DNA of 31,201 bases from WAPX01 sp964622075 (GCA_964622075.1 CAZUMR010000046.1:1-31201); one strand, 5' to 3'; positions 1 to 8,842 are shown, numbered from the stretch's first letter. Numbers and translations are program-made. The notes: a model not told the origin generated them from the letters alone.

Positions 1-363
1 GTAATTTTCCCTCCTGAACGTATATAACGTTTTCTGATTGCTTCTCTCACAACCCCTCATCGTCCACCTCAGATAATGCAACCCGTATATAACATCAGAC
101 GACTAACTCATCTTCCTTTATTTCCCTTTATCCACCATTAAACCAGATTATTCACCATTTACTCCCGTTAAATCATGCTACTCCATCAACAAACCTCTCC
201 ACACCTTCCATTCTCTCAGTTTTCGTAGTAAATAAAATAACTTTAAACAATATTTCTCGTGAATAAAAAGATCAACGACTCGATCTCGGGCATTTTCTGG
301 TGTGTATCTCCTTTGTATTCTCTTTAATCCGCGCACTCAGTAAAATAATCAGGGATTTAATGA
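1..363. other. Gene-free left edge with tandem TATA-like boxes
   Basis: I see no convincing ORF or tRNA here. Two near-identical boxes with core cgtatataac lie at about 19-28 and 87-96. Read on the minus strand, the farther box would start a transcript near 65, and a Shine-Dalgarno-like aggaggg lies at about 9-15. This fits a minus-strand gene that begins just outside the window. The right part of the stretch is the AT-rich 3' flank of the ABCE1 gene. The off-window gene is an inference. Confidence 0.4.
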
Positions 364-2118
364 TTAGAAGTAATAATAATACTCTCCTTTGGCTTTTTGC
401 TCTCTGTCAAGCCTTGAGTCCGGTTTGTTTATTCTCGGCCTCTTTGTCTCTTCATCTCTTCTGAATGTTATTCCGAGCTTTGACAGAAATCTGTTCATAC
501 CCTCTCTCATGCCCATCGGCCTGCTTGCATGCCCCCTCTTCCCCGGCTCTCCCTCGAAAACGAGGAGCCTGTCACTTATCATGTCTATCAGGTATATGTC
601 GTGATCGACGACGAGAACACTTTTTTCCATATTCATGGCAAATCTTCTTATTATTCTTGCTGCTTCTGTTCTCTGCTCGACATCAAGGTGGGCAGAGGGC
701 TCGTCAAGCAGATACAGGTCTGCATCCCTGAGCAAGCAGGCCACTATTGCAACTCTCTGCAGTTCTCCACCACTCAGCTCGCTGAGCCTTTTATCCATTA
801 TCCTGTCAAGTCCGAGAGGTTTTACAAACTCTGTTTTGTAATATGATGTCTCCACTGCTGGATTTATCGTCCTCAGAAAATCCCGGACTTTTGCAGGGCT
901 GTCTGCTTTTATGTACTGGGGTTTGTAGGACACCTTTAGCTCAAGTTTCACCTTTTCCTCGTCGTCTTTCTCAACTCCCGCAAGCACTTTGACAAAGGTT
1001 GACTTACCCGTAGCGTTTGCACCAACGACACCGAGAACTTCACCTATCCTCACATCACCGCTGCTTGCTTCAAGAACGAACCCCGGGTAAGACTTTTTGA
1101 AAGAGGGGTATTCAGCAAGCACCTTCTCACACTCACTCTCTCTGGGCTGGAACATGTCGAATTCTATTGGCTTTTCTCTGATCTGAACGTTCTCTTCAGG
1201 TAGATATCCTCTCAGATACTGGTTTATTCCAACTCTGACGCCCTTGGGGTTAGTTATCACTCCGTAAACTCCCGGTTCTCCGTAGCTTATGTGGATAAGG
1301 TCTGCAAGCAGATCCAGAATCGCTATGTCGTGCTCAACTATCAGCACGGGTTTTCTTTCTGCCACTTCCCTTACGGCATTTGCAGCAGCAATTCTCTGGT
1401 ATATGTCAAGGTAGGACGTAATCTCATCAAGGAAGTAAAAGTCCGCATCTTTTGAGAGACAGGCAGCTATGGCAATCCTTTGCAGTTCTCCGCCACTCAG
1501 CTCAGAGATATCCTTTTTTACACTGTTTTCCAGACCGAGTTTTTCTATGTACTCGTCAATCTTTCCGAGCTCATCAGCCCTCTTCAGAAGGTCTATGGCC
1601 TTTCCCTTGTACGCCTTCGGTATTACCTCTATGTACTGTGGCTTTACTGCAGTTCTGATTTTTCCATCTGCAAGAGCTTTCAGGTAGTCAAGCAGCTCTG
1701 TGCCTGCAAATCTGTCGAATATTTCGTCCCATGTGGCTTCATCTTTTCCAAGGTTTGGTTTTAGCTGTCCTGAAAGTATTTTTACCGCAGTCGTTTTTCC
1801 CGTTCCATTTGCACCAAGCAATCCAACAACGTGCCCCTTCTTTGGAATTGGAAGGTTGTACAGCACGAATCCGTTCTTTCCATACCTGTGGACTTCCTTT
1901 CCCTCAAGCCTTTCTGGCAGGTTGACTATTGATATTGCCTTAAAGGGACACTTCTTCACGCATATTCCGCAACCAACGCACAACTCTTCAGATATTACTG
2001 CAATATCGTTTACAACTATCGCTTCTGCGCCTGTCCTGACTTTCGGGCAGTACTTTACACACTCAAGACTGCACCTTTTTGGTTTGCACTTTTTTGGATC
2101 TACAACTGCCAGTCTCAT
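364..2118 (-). CDS. ABCE1/Rli1 ribosome-recycling ATPase
   Basis: This 584-residue protein is ABCE1 (RNase L inhibitor homologue), the soluble ATPase that splits post-termination ribosomes in archaea and eukaryotes. The N-terminal Fe-S domain has Cys at about 11, 16, 20 and 24, then a ferredoxin-like CVGCGICVKKCP at 47-58. Two ABC domains follow. The first has the Walker A core GANGTGKTT near residue 102, an LSGGELQR signature and Walker B ending in DEITSYLD. The second has GANATGKST, a second LSGGELQR and DEPSAHLD. The length is normal for the family. The ATG is preceded by gggtgatcgc, which supplies a Shine-Dalgarno match. It appears monocistronic, with two tandem duplications in its 5' flank. 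Confidence 0.97.
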   Translation of the reverse strand: MRLAVVDPKKCKPKRCSLECVKYCPKVRTGAEAIVVNDIAVISEELCVGCGICVKKCPFKAISIVNLPERLEGKEVHRYGKNGFVLYNLPIPKKGHVVGLLGANGTGKTTAVKILSGQLKPNLGKDEATWDEIFDRFAGTELLDYLKALADGKIRTAVKPQYIEVIPKAYKGKAIDLLKRADELGKIDEYIEKLGLENSVKKDISELSGGELQRIAIAACLSKDADFYFLDEITSYLDIYQRIAAANAVREVAERKPVLIVEHDIAILDLLADLIHISYGEPGVYGVITNPKGVRVGINQYLRGYLPEENVQIREKPIEFDMFQPRESECEKVLAEYPSFKKSYPGFVLEASSGDVRIGEVLGVVGANATGKSTFVKVLAGVEKDDEEKVKLELKVSYKPQYIKADSPAKVRDFLRTINPAVETSYYKTEFVKPLGLDRIMDKRLSELSGGELQRVAIVACLLRDADLYLLDEPSAHLDVEQRTEAARIIRRFAMNMEKSVLVVDHDIYLIDMISDRLLVFEGEPGKRGHASRPMGMREGMNRFLSKLGITFRRDEETKRPRINKPDSRLDREQKAKGEYYYYF

Positions 2119-2136
2119 GCGATCACCCTGAGAGCG

Positions 2137-2164
2137 TTGGCGTAAGGTTCTTGGCGTAAGGTTC
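2137..2164. repeat. 14-bp perfect tandem duplication
   Basis: The word ttggcgtaaggttc occurs twice head to tail at 2137-2150 and 2151-2164, just upstream of the ABCE1 start. It belongs to the set of two-copy duplications described in the findings. Confidence 0.95.
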
Positions 2165-2221
2165 CAGGAGGTTTTAAAGTTTTTAACGTGCTTGAAGTTT
2201 TTGGCATTCCATTCTCTGCAC

Positions 2222-2247
2222 TTTTAATCAGGATTTTTAATCAGGAT
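2222..2247. repeat. 13-bp perfect tandem duplication
   Basis: The word ttttaatcaggat is duplicated exactly at 2222-2234 and 2235-2247, in the gap between the ABCE1 start and the GAPDH stop. Confidence 0.95.
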
Positions 2248-2264
2248 TCTCAAGCGAGAACATA

Positions 2265-2353
2265 AATACAAACAGTAAAACAAAATCAAGAAACAGGAAT
2301 ATAAAGAAGCAGAAAAGAAAGGATAAAGAATGAAGAGATAAAAACAAAAAACA
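2265..2353 (-). terminator. T-rich tract after GAPDH
   Basis: On the minus strand the 90 bases after the GAPDH stop are strongly pyrimidine-rich, with several runs of 4-6 T. This fits archaeal U-tract termination. No hairpin is apparent. Confidence 0.45.
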
Positions 2354-3430
2354 TCAGAGCGAGCCTATGCCTAAACTCTTGTTCGTCAGTTCCATGCTCT
2401 CTTCTCTGCTCTTTAACTCAAACATTGCCCTTATTGCGTCTATGTTCTCTGGGACAACTATCGCTTCCTGGTGAATGGCCTGGGTCAGGTAAATTTCTCC
2501 GTCAACGACTGCTATGCTATCCTCCCAGACGCAGTTTTCGAATATGTCGTATCGCATTCTTACCTCTCTTGCCCACTCGATTATTTTGGCTGTTGAGGTA
2601 AAACCGTCCTCCTCTCTGAACATCAAAATCCTTGGCTCACTCTTTAAAACTTCCACGACGTCTTCAGCTTTTACACTCTTTTCGGGGACGATATTTAGAG
2701 AGTGAACGTGCATGAGGGTTGTAGGCACCTTGAAAGCTACAGTGGTAATATCGACATCAAGAACTGTCTGCACGTCCGGTCCGTGATGGGATGGGAGGGT
2801 AATCGGGTTTGGCATTATTCCATTTACAAGACCCTTCTTATCTTCCTTGGGATCAACGACCCTCCTTATCATGGTGGCTCTGACCTTCTTTATTCCAAAG
2901 TTCTCCTTTATAAGGTAGAGAACTCTTGTCAGACCAGTTGTGTTACAACTGACAACCCTCACGTAATCCTTTCCAGCAGCTCTGTCGTAGCATGCAAGAG
3001 CGTTAAACGAGACTTCAGCCACACCCGCCTTTTCTCCACCCTGAAATATTGCCTTAACTCCCGCCTTCTCGTATTTTGGCTTATTTTCGGCTCCAACTTT
3101 TCCGGGGCTGCAGTCTATCACTATATCTGCTTTTTCAAGCAGATCGTCAATCGTTCCTTCGATTTTTATCCCGGCCTTTTCAAACAGCTCAGCCCTTTCG
3201 GGTATTGCGGCATAGAGCTTGTAGCCTTTCTTAATGGCCATTTTAGCTTCGAAGTCGGGCTTTGTTTTCGTGACGCCGACAACACTCATATCCTTTTGCA
3301 GGTTTACGGCATCTGCAACTCTTTTACCAATCGTTCCGTATCCATTTATTGCAACCTTAACCTTTCCCCTTCTCCTGCTCTTTTTCGACGAACTTTTCGA
3401 ACTCCTGCTGGAGCTCTTTTTCCTAGGCAT
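2354..3430 (-). CDS. gap: Archaeal type II glyceraldehyde-3-phosphate dehydrogenase with basic N-terminal tail
   Basis: This is the archaeal phosphorylating GAPDH of glycolysis and gluconeogenesis. The dinucleotide-binding motif INGYGTIGKRVADAV begins near residue 28, and the catalytic Cys lies in SCNTTGLTR at about residue 162. Family members usually begin only a few residues before INGYG. Here about 21 residues rich in Ser, Lys and Arg come first. No ATG, GTG or TTG codon lies in frame between the first Met and the Rossmann core, so the tail is part of any translated product. The start codon overlaps the stop of the upstream cooT gene by 8 nt (atgcctag), which suggests translational coupling. 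The rest of the protein looks intact. Confidence 0.95.
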   Translation of the reverse strand: MPRKKSSSRSSKSSSKKSRRRGKVKVAINGYGTIGKRVADAVNLQKDMSVVGVTKTKPDFEAKMAIKKGYKLYAAIPERAELFEKAGIKIEGTIDDLLEKADIVIDCSPGKVGAENKPKYEKAGVKAIFQGGEKAGVAEVSFNALACYDRAAGKDYVRVVSCNTTGLTRVLYLIKENFGIKKVRATMIRRVVDPKEDKKGLVNGIMPNPITLPSHHGPDVQTVLDVDITTVAFKVPTTLMHVHSLNIVPEKSVKAEDVVEVLKSEPRILMFREEDGFTSTAKIIEWAREVRMRYDIFENCVWEDSIAVVDGEIYLTQAIHQEAIVVPENIDAIRAMFELKSREESMELTNKSLGIGSL

Positions 3431-3611
3431 CCTCCACCACCACCTTGTGAGAGCTCATGTCCATGAGAACGATTTTACCTTTCACCTCTTTAAACTCGCC
3501 AAAAATTCCGTAGAGCTTTAACTTTTCTCCTTCCACCTCAATTCTGATAACGTCCTCCATCACGAGCTCTTCTTTTCCATCCCTCTTCAAAAACACCTTT
3601 GACTCGCACAC
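3423..3611 (-). CDS. cooT: CooT-family nickel-binding protein
   Basis: This 62-residue protein begins MCESKVFL and contains GKEELVMEDVIRIEVEG, matching the CooT/PF10133 family. CooT is a small nickel-binding accessory protein for carbon monoxide dehydrogenase maturation, and in the characterised member the Cys right after the initiator is the nickel ligand. That Cys is present here. The start codon is GTG. A TATA-like stretch at about 3632-3645 lies some 25 nt upstream, so the message may be leaderless. The stop codon overlaps the GAPDH start by 8 nt. No CODH gene lies in the window. Linkage to GAPDH is probably an operon convenience rather than a functional tie. Confidence 0.85.
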   Translation of the reverse strand: MCESKVFLKRDGKEELVMEDVIRIEVEGEKLKLYGIFGEFKEVKGKIVLMDMSSHKVVVEDA

Positions 3612-3749
3612 GATTGGATGTTGAAAATCTACATTAAAAAATGTTTGGATTTCTGCGAAAGAAGCTGATGAAAGCTAATAGCTCAGGCTGTTAGATGACT
3701 TGGGATAGGTACCGAAACGAACCTATACTTTAACCGAGCTTTCCCGGCC

Positions 3750-4709
3750 ATGGAGAGGTTTGACTTTGATAAAGCTGAGCCGGTCAGGGATATAGAAGTC
3801 AGCAGGGGAATGACAGTTTCCTCTCTCGTTGAGTGCTTTTCCCGGGCTGGAGGATTTACAGCGAAGAAACTTGCCGACGCTGTTGACATTGTGGAGGAGA
3901 TGGTAAAGGATGAGGAAACAACAGTGTTTCTGTCCTTTCCAGCTGCAATAATCTCTACCGGGACGAGGGGGGTTGTGAGAGAACTTGTAAAGAGAAAACT
4001 TGTTGATGTTTTAATCACAACCTGCGGAACTCTGGACCACGACCTTGCAAGGGTGTGGAGAGATTACTATCACGGCTCATTCATGCTTGACGACGCTGAG
4101 CTGCACAGGCTTGGAGTAAACAGAATAGGTAATGTTGTAACTCCCAATGAGTGCTACGGGATAATTATCGAGGAAAAAATTCTGCCCATGCTTGAGGACA
4201 TATACGCTGAGAAGAAGAGGCTTTCGACAAGAGAGCTCGTATGGGAGGTTGGCAGAAGGATTGAGGGAGAGGAGAATGCAGAGAGCTCGATAGTTTACTG
4301 GTGCTGGAAAAACAGGATTCCTGTTTTTATCCCCGGTATAACTGACGGAGCTTTTGGGAGTCAGCTCTGGATCTTCTACCAGCAGCACAGAGATTTTATC
4401 GTGGACGTTCTGAAAGATGAGTGTGAGCTCAGCGACATCGTTTACTCTGCAAAGAAAACTGGAGCCTTAATAGTTGGTGGTGGTATAAGCAAGCATCACA
4501 CGATATGGTGGAACCAGTTTAAAGACGGTCTTGATTACGCTGTTTACATAACAACTGCAGTCGAATGGGATGGAAGCCTTTCCGGAGCAAGGCCAAGGGA
4601 AGCCGTATCGTGGGGGAAGATAAGCGAAAAAGCAAGGAAAGTTACAGTTGAGGGAGACGCTACAGTCCTTCTCCCACTCCTTGTAGTAGCCCTTGTTGAC
4701 AGGCTCTGA
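3750..4709 (+). CDS. dys: Deoxyhypusine synthase
   Basis: This 319-residue enzyme transfers the aminobutyl group of spermidine to a lysine of the translation factor aIF5A, the first step to hypusine. Family motifs include TTCGTLDHDLAR, VFIPGITDGAFGSQLW, GGGISKHHTIWWNQ and EWDGSLSGARP. The lysine of EAVSWGKI (about residue 290) matches the catalytic lysine of human DHS. The ATG lies about 26 nt downstream of the TATA-like tatacttta at 3723-3731, so the message is probably leaderless; no Shine-Dalgarno is visible. The gene is divergent from cooT and followed by T-rich terminator sequence. Confidence 0.96.
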   Translation: MERFDFDKAEPVRDIEVSRGMTVSSLVECFSRAGGFTAKKLADAVDIVEEMVKDEETTVFLSFPAAIISTGTRGVVRELVKRKLVDVLITTCGTLDHDLARVWRDYYHGSFMLDDAELHRLGVNRIGNVVTPNECYGIIIEEKILPMLEDIYAEKKRLSTRELVWEVGRRIEGEENAESSIVYWCWKNRIPVFIPGITDGAFGSQLWIFYQQHRDFIVDVLKDECELSDIVYSAKKTGALIVGGGISKHHTIWWNQFKDGLDYAVYITTAVEWDGSLSGARPREAVSWGKISEKARKVTVEGDATVLLPLLVVALVDRL

Positions 4710-4762
4710 TTTTTTTATTTTTTTATTATTTTGAGCGTTTTTTATTTTGTGTGTTTTTTATT
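4710..4762 (+). terminator. Multiple U-tracts after deoxyhypusine synthase
   Basis: Right after the stop there are four runs of 6-7 T within about 50 nt (4710-4757), separated by short spacers. This is typical of archaeal intrinsic termination, which needs a U-tract but no hairpin. Confidence 0.7.
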
Positions 4763-4804
4763 ATGTAATGAAGCCATTACGCAATTATTCGGCATTTGTT
4801 ACTC

Positions 4805-4830
4805 CATTCAGAGCGTACATTCAGAGCATT
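4805..4830. repeat. 13-bp imperfect tandem duplication
   Basis: The word cattcagagc starts two adjacent 13-bp units at 4805 and 4818; the first 10 bases are identical. A third partial cattcag follows at 4827. It lies between convergent genes. Confidence 0.8.
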
Positions 4831-4844
4831 CAGTATCAGACTAT

Positions 4845-5834
4845 TCAGTACTCTCTTGAAATAAGGTAATCTGCAATACCCTCAAGCAACTTTTTCGCTT
4901 CACTGTCCGGCAGTTTTTCGAGCTCTCTTTTACCCTTCTCCACAAACTCCCTTGCCTTCTTTCTCGCGTAAGCTATGGCTCCACAATCTTCGAGTATCCT
5001 TACCGCTTCTTCAATTTCCTTTTTGCTTGCCTTCCCTTTTCCGAAAACTGGAATTTCCACACCAAGCCGTGAGGCTTCAATCATTATCAGCGTCTTTTTC
5101 CCCTCTACAAGGTCACTGCCCCAGTCCTTTCCGATCTTCTCTCCACCAATCAGGTCAAGAACATCGTCGTGAATCTGAAAACCTATTCCACAAAGCTCCC
5201 CGAACTTCCACAGGGCTCTGGCGTAGCTCTCTTCTCCCGAGAGAACTGCGGGAATTGAGCATGAACACGCGATTAAAACAGCCGTCTTTTTCCTGACCAT
5301 TTCAAGGTACTCCTCCTCACTGACCTCCCTTATGTCCCTGTCCTCAAAACTCATGTCTATGTATTGCCCTTCGCATATCTCAACACAAACGTCTGCAAGC
5401 ATCTTGCAGGCCTTTACAACATTTTCCGGTCTGTGTGCCTCATCACTTGCGAGTATGCTGAATGCCTTGGCAAATAGAGTATCTCCTGCGAGAATTGCTG
5501 TTTCCTCTCCGTAGAGAGTGTGTACAGTCTTTACACCCCTCCTCATCTCGTCTCTGTCCATTATGTCATCGTGTATCAGCGTGAAGTTGTGAACTGTTTC
5601 TACAGCTACCGCAGCCTTAATCGCAGCTATCTCAGCTCCTATGGCCTCTGATGCGAGCAGGCACATAACAGGCCTCAGTCTTTTACCGCCCGCATCAATG
5701 AGATGCCTTGCTGCTTTATACAAACCCTCCGGTTCTTTCAGAGGTAAGTACTTCTCTATAGCTTCATTTACAATTCTGCTTCTCTTTCTGACCTCTTCAA
5801 TGATGGTGGCAAATTGATCGCCCTCGCTGCTCAC
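4845..5834 (-). CDS. Geranylgeranyl diphosphate synthase (short-chain trans-prenyltransferase)
   Basis: This enzyme condenses isopentenyl diphosphate with allylic primers to make C20 GGPP, the precursor of archaeal ether lipids. It has the GGKRLRP motif, the first aspartate-rich motif DDIMD (about residue 90) and the second DDVLD. The fifth residue before the first motif is Phe, which in archaeal GGPP synthases sets C20 product length; C20 is inferred from this. A GTG at 5843 touches the strong Shine-Dalgarno aggaggt with no spacer. I therefore chose the next in-frame GTG at 5834, about 9 nt from it (329 residues). It is the last gene of the MEMO-mvk-ipk-fni cluster, 94 nt after the isomerase. 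Confidence 0.94.
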   Translation of the reverse strand: MSSEGDQFATIIEEVRKRSRIVNEAIEKYLPLKEPEGLYKAARHLIDAGGKRLRPVMCLLASEAIGAEIAAIKAAVAVETVHNFTLIHDDIMDRDEMRRGVKTVHTLYGEETAILAGDTLFAKAFSILASDEAHRPENVVKACKMLADVCVEICEGQYIDMSFEDRDIREVSEEEYLEMVRKKTAVLIACSCSIPAVLSGEESYARALWKFGELCGIGFQIHDDVLDLIGGEKIGKDWGSDLVEGKKTLIMIEASRLGVEIPVFGKGKASKKEIEEAVRILEDCGAIAYARKKAREFVEKGKRELEKLPDSEAKKLLEGIADYLISREY

Positions 5835-5912
5835 TCCCGGCACACCTCCTCTGAACGTTTAGAGTTATTTTAATCTCATTTTACCTCATCCTGCCCCTTA
5901 CCTTAATTTTAT

Positions 5913-5934
5913 TTACATCAGTATTACATCAGTT
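5913..5934. repeat. 11-bp near-perfect tandem duplication at a gene end
   Basis: The units ttacatcagta and ttacatcagtt (10 of 11 identical) abut at 5913-5923 and 5924-5934. The second copy covers the stop codon of the IPP isomerase gene. Confidence 0.85.
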
Positions 5935-6981
5935 CTTCCTGAACTCCAGCCACTCCTTTAGTTTTCCTGTGATAAAGACTTTGCCTCTCAGCTCCTCCAC
6001 TCTTCTGGAGGATGTCAGGAACATGGCAACTTTCAATCCGTGGATGAAGTAGTTCAGTTTTTCAACCACTTTCTCGGCCGATTCCATTGCCGGCTTCAGC
6101 AGTGGCAGAGCAGAGCTTGCAAGTTCAGCTCCAATTGCTATTGCCTTGGCCACATCTATTCCGCTTCTTATCCCTCCTGTGGCAATCGTTGGGAGGACAT
6201 CGCAGCAATCGATAACGCAGAATGCAGTTGGAATTCCCCAGTCCCAGAAGTCCCTGCCTATCTCCTTCATCAGCCCCTCTGCCCTGTAAACTTCCACACC
6301 ACTCCAGCTCGTTCCGCCCTTTCCACCGACATCTACGGCTGAAACTCCCACCTTTTTTACAGCTTCAGCTACCTCCCTTGATATTCCTGCTCCAGTTTCC
6401 TTCACGATTACCGGGACTTTGAGTGTCGAGCAGACTTCCTCTATTGCCTTCAGACATCCTCTTGCATTTCTATCCCCCTCCGGCTGAACAGCCTCCTGTA
6501 GAAAGTTGAGGTGTATTGCAAGTGCATCGGCATCTATCATCTCCACAGCTTTCTCTGCGAACTCCACATCTTTTGCAATCTGGGCGGCACCTACATTTGC
6601 GTATATGAAGGCATCTGGAGCATACTCTCTCACAACAGTGAAGCTCTCTACTATTTCCGGAGATGGGTTTTCTATAGCAGCCCTCTGACTGCCAACACCC
6701 ATCCCAAGTCCAAGCTCTTCCACCGCAACCGCAAGATTTCTGTTAATTTCCGTCGTTTCTCTGTGCCCTCCAGTCATGGAAGCAATCAGGAATGGAGCTG
6801 AGAGCTTTTTTCCAAGAAATGTAACTTCCGTGTCTATTTCATCGAAATCGAGCTCGGGAAGGGCTGAGTGGATGAGCATGATATCTTCAAAACCCGAGTA
6901 GCTTGATTCCACGTTTTCCTTCAAACAGATCCTTATGTGATCCAGCTTTCTGTCTGAAGTGCTGAACTTTTCCAGCTCCAT
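5929..6981 (-). CDS. fni: Type 2 isopentenyl-diphosphate isomerase (FMN-dependent)
   Basis: This 350-residue enzyme interconverts IPP and DMAPP with reduced FMN. Recognisable family segments are APFLIASMTGGHRE, GVGSQRAAIE, QEAVQPEGDRN (Gln and Glu near the active site), VIVKETGAGIS, VDVGGKGGTSW and the phosphate-binding ATGGIRSGIDVAKAIAIGA. The length is typical. The ATG is preceded by gggagat at a good Shine-Dalgarno distance. It lies 36 nt downstream of ipk and is almost certainly cotranscribed. It supplies the DMAPP primer used by the GGPP synthase encoded next. Confidence 0.96.
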   Translation of the reverse strand: MELEKFSTSDRKLDHIRICLKENVESSYSGFEDIMLIHSALPELDFDEIDTEVTFLGKKLSAPFLIASMTGGHRETTEINRNLAVAVEELGLGMGVGSQRAAIENPSPEIVESFTVVREYAPDAFIYANVGAAQIAKDVEFAEKAVEMIDADALAIHLNFLQEAVQPEGDRNARGCLKAIEEVCSTLKVPVIVKETGAGISREVAEAVKKVGVSAVDVGGKGGTSWSGVEVYRAEGLMKEIGRDFWDWGIPTAFCVIDCCDVLPTIATGGIRSGIDVAKAIAIGAELASSALPLLKPAMESAEKVVEKLNYFIHGLKVAMFLTSSRRVEELRGKVFITGKLKEWLEFRKN

Positions 6982-7017
6982 TATCTCCCTCTCTTTAACT
7001 TTAGCTTGTGGTTACAC

Positions 7018-7806
7018 TTATGGCACTATCTTCGTTCCCACCCATTCACCCCTGATGAAGGCTGAGATGCTGCCTCTCTTTAATCCGCTAAATATAAACA
7101 CTTCTGAACTTCTCACAGCTTTCCTGATTTTTTCAAGCTTGCCAGCCATACCGCCCGTAACGTCTGAAACGTTTCCCTTCCTTTCAAAACAGCAGCCTGC
7201 TTTGCAGGAAGATAAGGAATACTCATCGACTTTCCTTCCATTTACGATCAGCTGTGTGTTTGTTGCGAATCCAATTCTTTTCACTCCGAAGTGTACTGCG
7301 AGTTCAACTGCTATATCATCACCGGATAGAACTGTCCAGCCTTTACACCCGGCATTTTTACACCTGACAATGTCACCGTGAGTTACCGGGATAAATCCAT
7401 CCTCAATCAGTTCTGAAAACAGAGTTCTGTCAAACACGATTGTTTTTTCTTTGGCCTCTTTACCTGCCCTTTCGATAACACTGAAACACGAAAACGGGTG
7501 GACCGGGGCTGGAGATAGACCGTAATTCAGCATAGCCCTGCATACGAGCTCGCACAACCTCTCGCACGCAAGGTGAGTATCTGAAACTCCGTAGGGATTT
7601 CTGCCGATATCATCTTTACCGTACTTCTCCACGTAAGGATGTCCGAAAGAGCCCGCTCCATGGACGAGAATCAATCTGCGATTCTCAAGAGATTCCGCTA
7701 TTTCTCCAGCAATCCTGTCTATTAAATCCATTCTCGCTCTATCAAAAACACCCCTTTTCTTATCAGTTATCAGCACACCTCCAAGTTTTAATACCAGAGT
7801 TTCCAT
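7018..7806 (-). CDS. ipk: Isopentenyl phosphate kinase
   Basis: This 262-residue amino-acid-kinase-fold enzyme phosphorylates isopentenyl phosphate to IPP, the last step of the archaeal modified mevalonate pathway. The N-terminal LKLGGVLITDKK and the VHGAGSFGHPY segment fit the family; the His of GSFGH is the residue that distinguishes IPKs from related kinases. C-terminal VSDVTGGMAGKLEKIRKA is the usual nucleotide-binding region. A ggtga Shine-Dalgarno precedes the ATG. The gap to mvk is 22 nt, indicating one transcript. Confidence 0.95.
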   Translation of the reverse strand: METLVLKLGGVLITDKKRGVFDRARMDLIDRIAGEIAESLENRRLILVHGAGSFGHPYVEKYGKDDIGRNPYGVSDTHLACERLCELVCRAMLNYGLSPAPVHPFSCFSVIERAGKEAKEKTIVFDRTLFSELIEDGFIPVTHGDIVRCKNAGCKGWTVLSGDDIAVELAVHFGVKRIGFATNTQLIVNGRKVDEYSLSSCKAGCCFERKGNVSDVTGGMAGKLEKIRKAVRSSEVFIFSGLKRGSISAFIRGEWVGTKIVP

Positions 7807-7828
7807 GCTTTCACCTTTATAAACTTCC

Positions 7829-8731
7829 TCAAACCTCCTCCCTCAGTCCCTCTTTTTCTGGTCTGAGCATTATTGCCTTTTTGAAGCTGGAAAAAGCGCC
7901 CTCTATGCTATTTCTATCTCCAACTGCGAGCACACATCCTCCACCACCAGCCCCCGTGAGTTTTGCAGCCAATCCAAGGCTCTCAAGCTTATCTACAATC
8001 CTGTCAAGTTCTGGTGTGCTTACACCTATCGCCTTGAGCATGCAGTGATTCATTCTGAACAAGTCCCTCAGCCTGTCATCACGCTTTTCGAGACTTTCCT
8101 TTATTTTTAGGGTTATGGCATCCATGGAATCGAATATTTTCTCCACGACATCCTTCATATCCTCCCTAAGTTCGGCCACTTTTTTTACCATCTCAGCTGT
8201 TACAGAACTCTCTCCACTATCAACTACGAGCATTTCTGCATCGAACTCCACCCTGCTCTTTTCTGGCATCAGCCATCCTCCTCCGTACGTGGATACGAAT
8301 GGATCCACGCCACTTGCCTTCCCCTGAACTCTCAACTCTACTTCTTTTGCAAGCTCAAAGATTTCATCCCTGCTTAAATCGAGCTCGTAAAATCTGGACA
8401 GAGCTCCCAGACTCGCAACCGTTACAGCAGCGGAACTGCCGAGTCCAGAAGCGATGGGAATCTCACTTTCAATTTTTATCCTTGGCCTGTCAGCAAATCT
8501 GCCGAACTTCTCCTCAAGTACAAGCACAGCCATGCTTACGTAGGGGTGAACCTCGAAATCAATACCTGTAATTCCAAGTCTGGAGCAAATTTCCAGTTTT
8601 TCCCCCTCTTCTACAGTTACGTGGCATCTGAGGCTGACTGCAGTTACAAGGGCGTGTCTGCCGTAAACGACTGAATGTTCCCCTGAAATTATGACTTTTC
8701 CCGGGGCGGAAAACCTCACCTTTCCCCTCAT
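7829..8731 (-). CDS. mvk: Mevalonate kinase
   Basis: This 300-residue GHMP kinase converts mevalonate to 5-phosphomevalonate. Motif 1 is APGKVIISGEHSVVYG near the N-terminus, motif 2 is PIASGLGSSAAVTVA near residue 93, and motif 3 is LTGAGGGGCVLAVG near the C-terminus. All are intact. The start ATG lies roughly 20-25 nt below an AT-rich box (tttaaa at about 8750), so the cluster may have a promoter here in addition to one upstream of the MEMO gene. A 16-bp tandem duplication lies in the 111-nt gap before it. Confidence 0.96.
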   Translation of the reverse strand: MRGKVRFSAPGKVIISGEHSVVYGRHALVTAVSLRCHVTVEEGEKLEICSRLGITGIDFEVHPYVSMAVLVLEEKFGRFADRPRIKIESEIPIASGLGSSAAVTVASLGALSRFYELDLSRDEIFELAKEVELRVQGKASGVDPFVSTYGGGWLMPEKSRVEFDAEMLVVDSGESSVTAEMVKKVAELREDMKDVVEKIFDSMDAITLKIKESLEKRDDRLRDLFRMNHCMLKAIGVSTPELDRIVDKLESLGLAAKLTGAGGGGCVLAVGDRNSIEGAFSSFKKAIMLRPEKEGLREEV

Positions 8732-8785
8732 TTTAAAACCCTTTAGCCTTTAAATCCTTTGACCTTTTTTCTGTCAGTTTTGTCA

Positions 8786-8817
8786 GGAATCTATCTGGAA
8801 TGGAATCTATCTGGAGT
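8786..8817. repeat. 16-bp near-perfect tandem duplication
   Basis: The units ggaatctatctggaat (8786-8801) and ggaatctatctggagt (8802-8817) abut and differ at one base. They lie between mvk and the MEMO gene. Confidence 0.95.
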
Positions 8818-8842
8818 CTATCCCTTGTCAGATCTTATCCGG

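Noticed and set aside
2702..3466. Long plus-strand ORF (254 codons) opposite GAPDH
   Set aside because: It is an antisense shadow of a strongly conserved gene, with Cys/Phe/Ser-rich composition and no recognisable domain.
3665..3710. C/D-box RNA suggested by tgatga and agatga
   Set aside because: No proper D box (ctga) follows at a usable distance, and the first C box lacks the purine.
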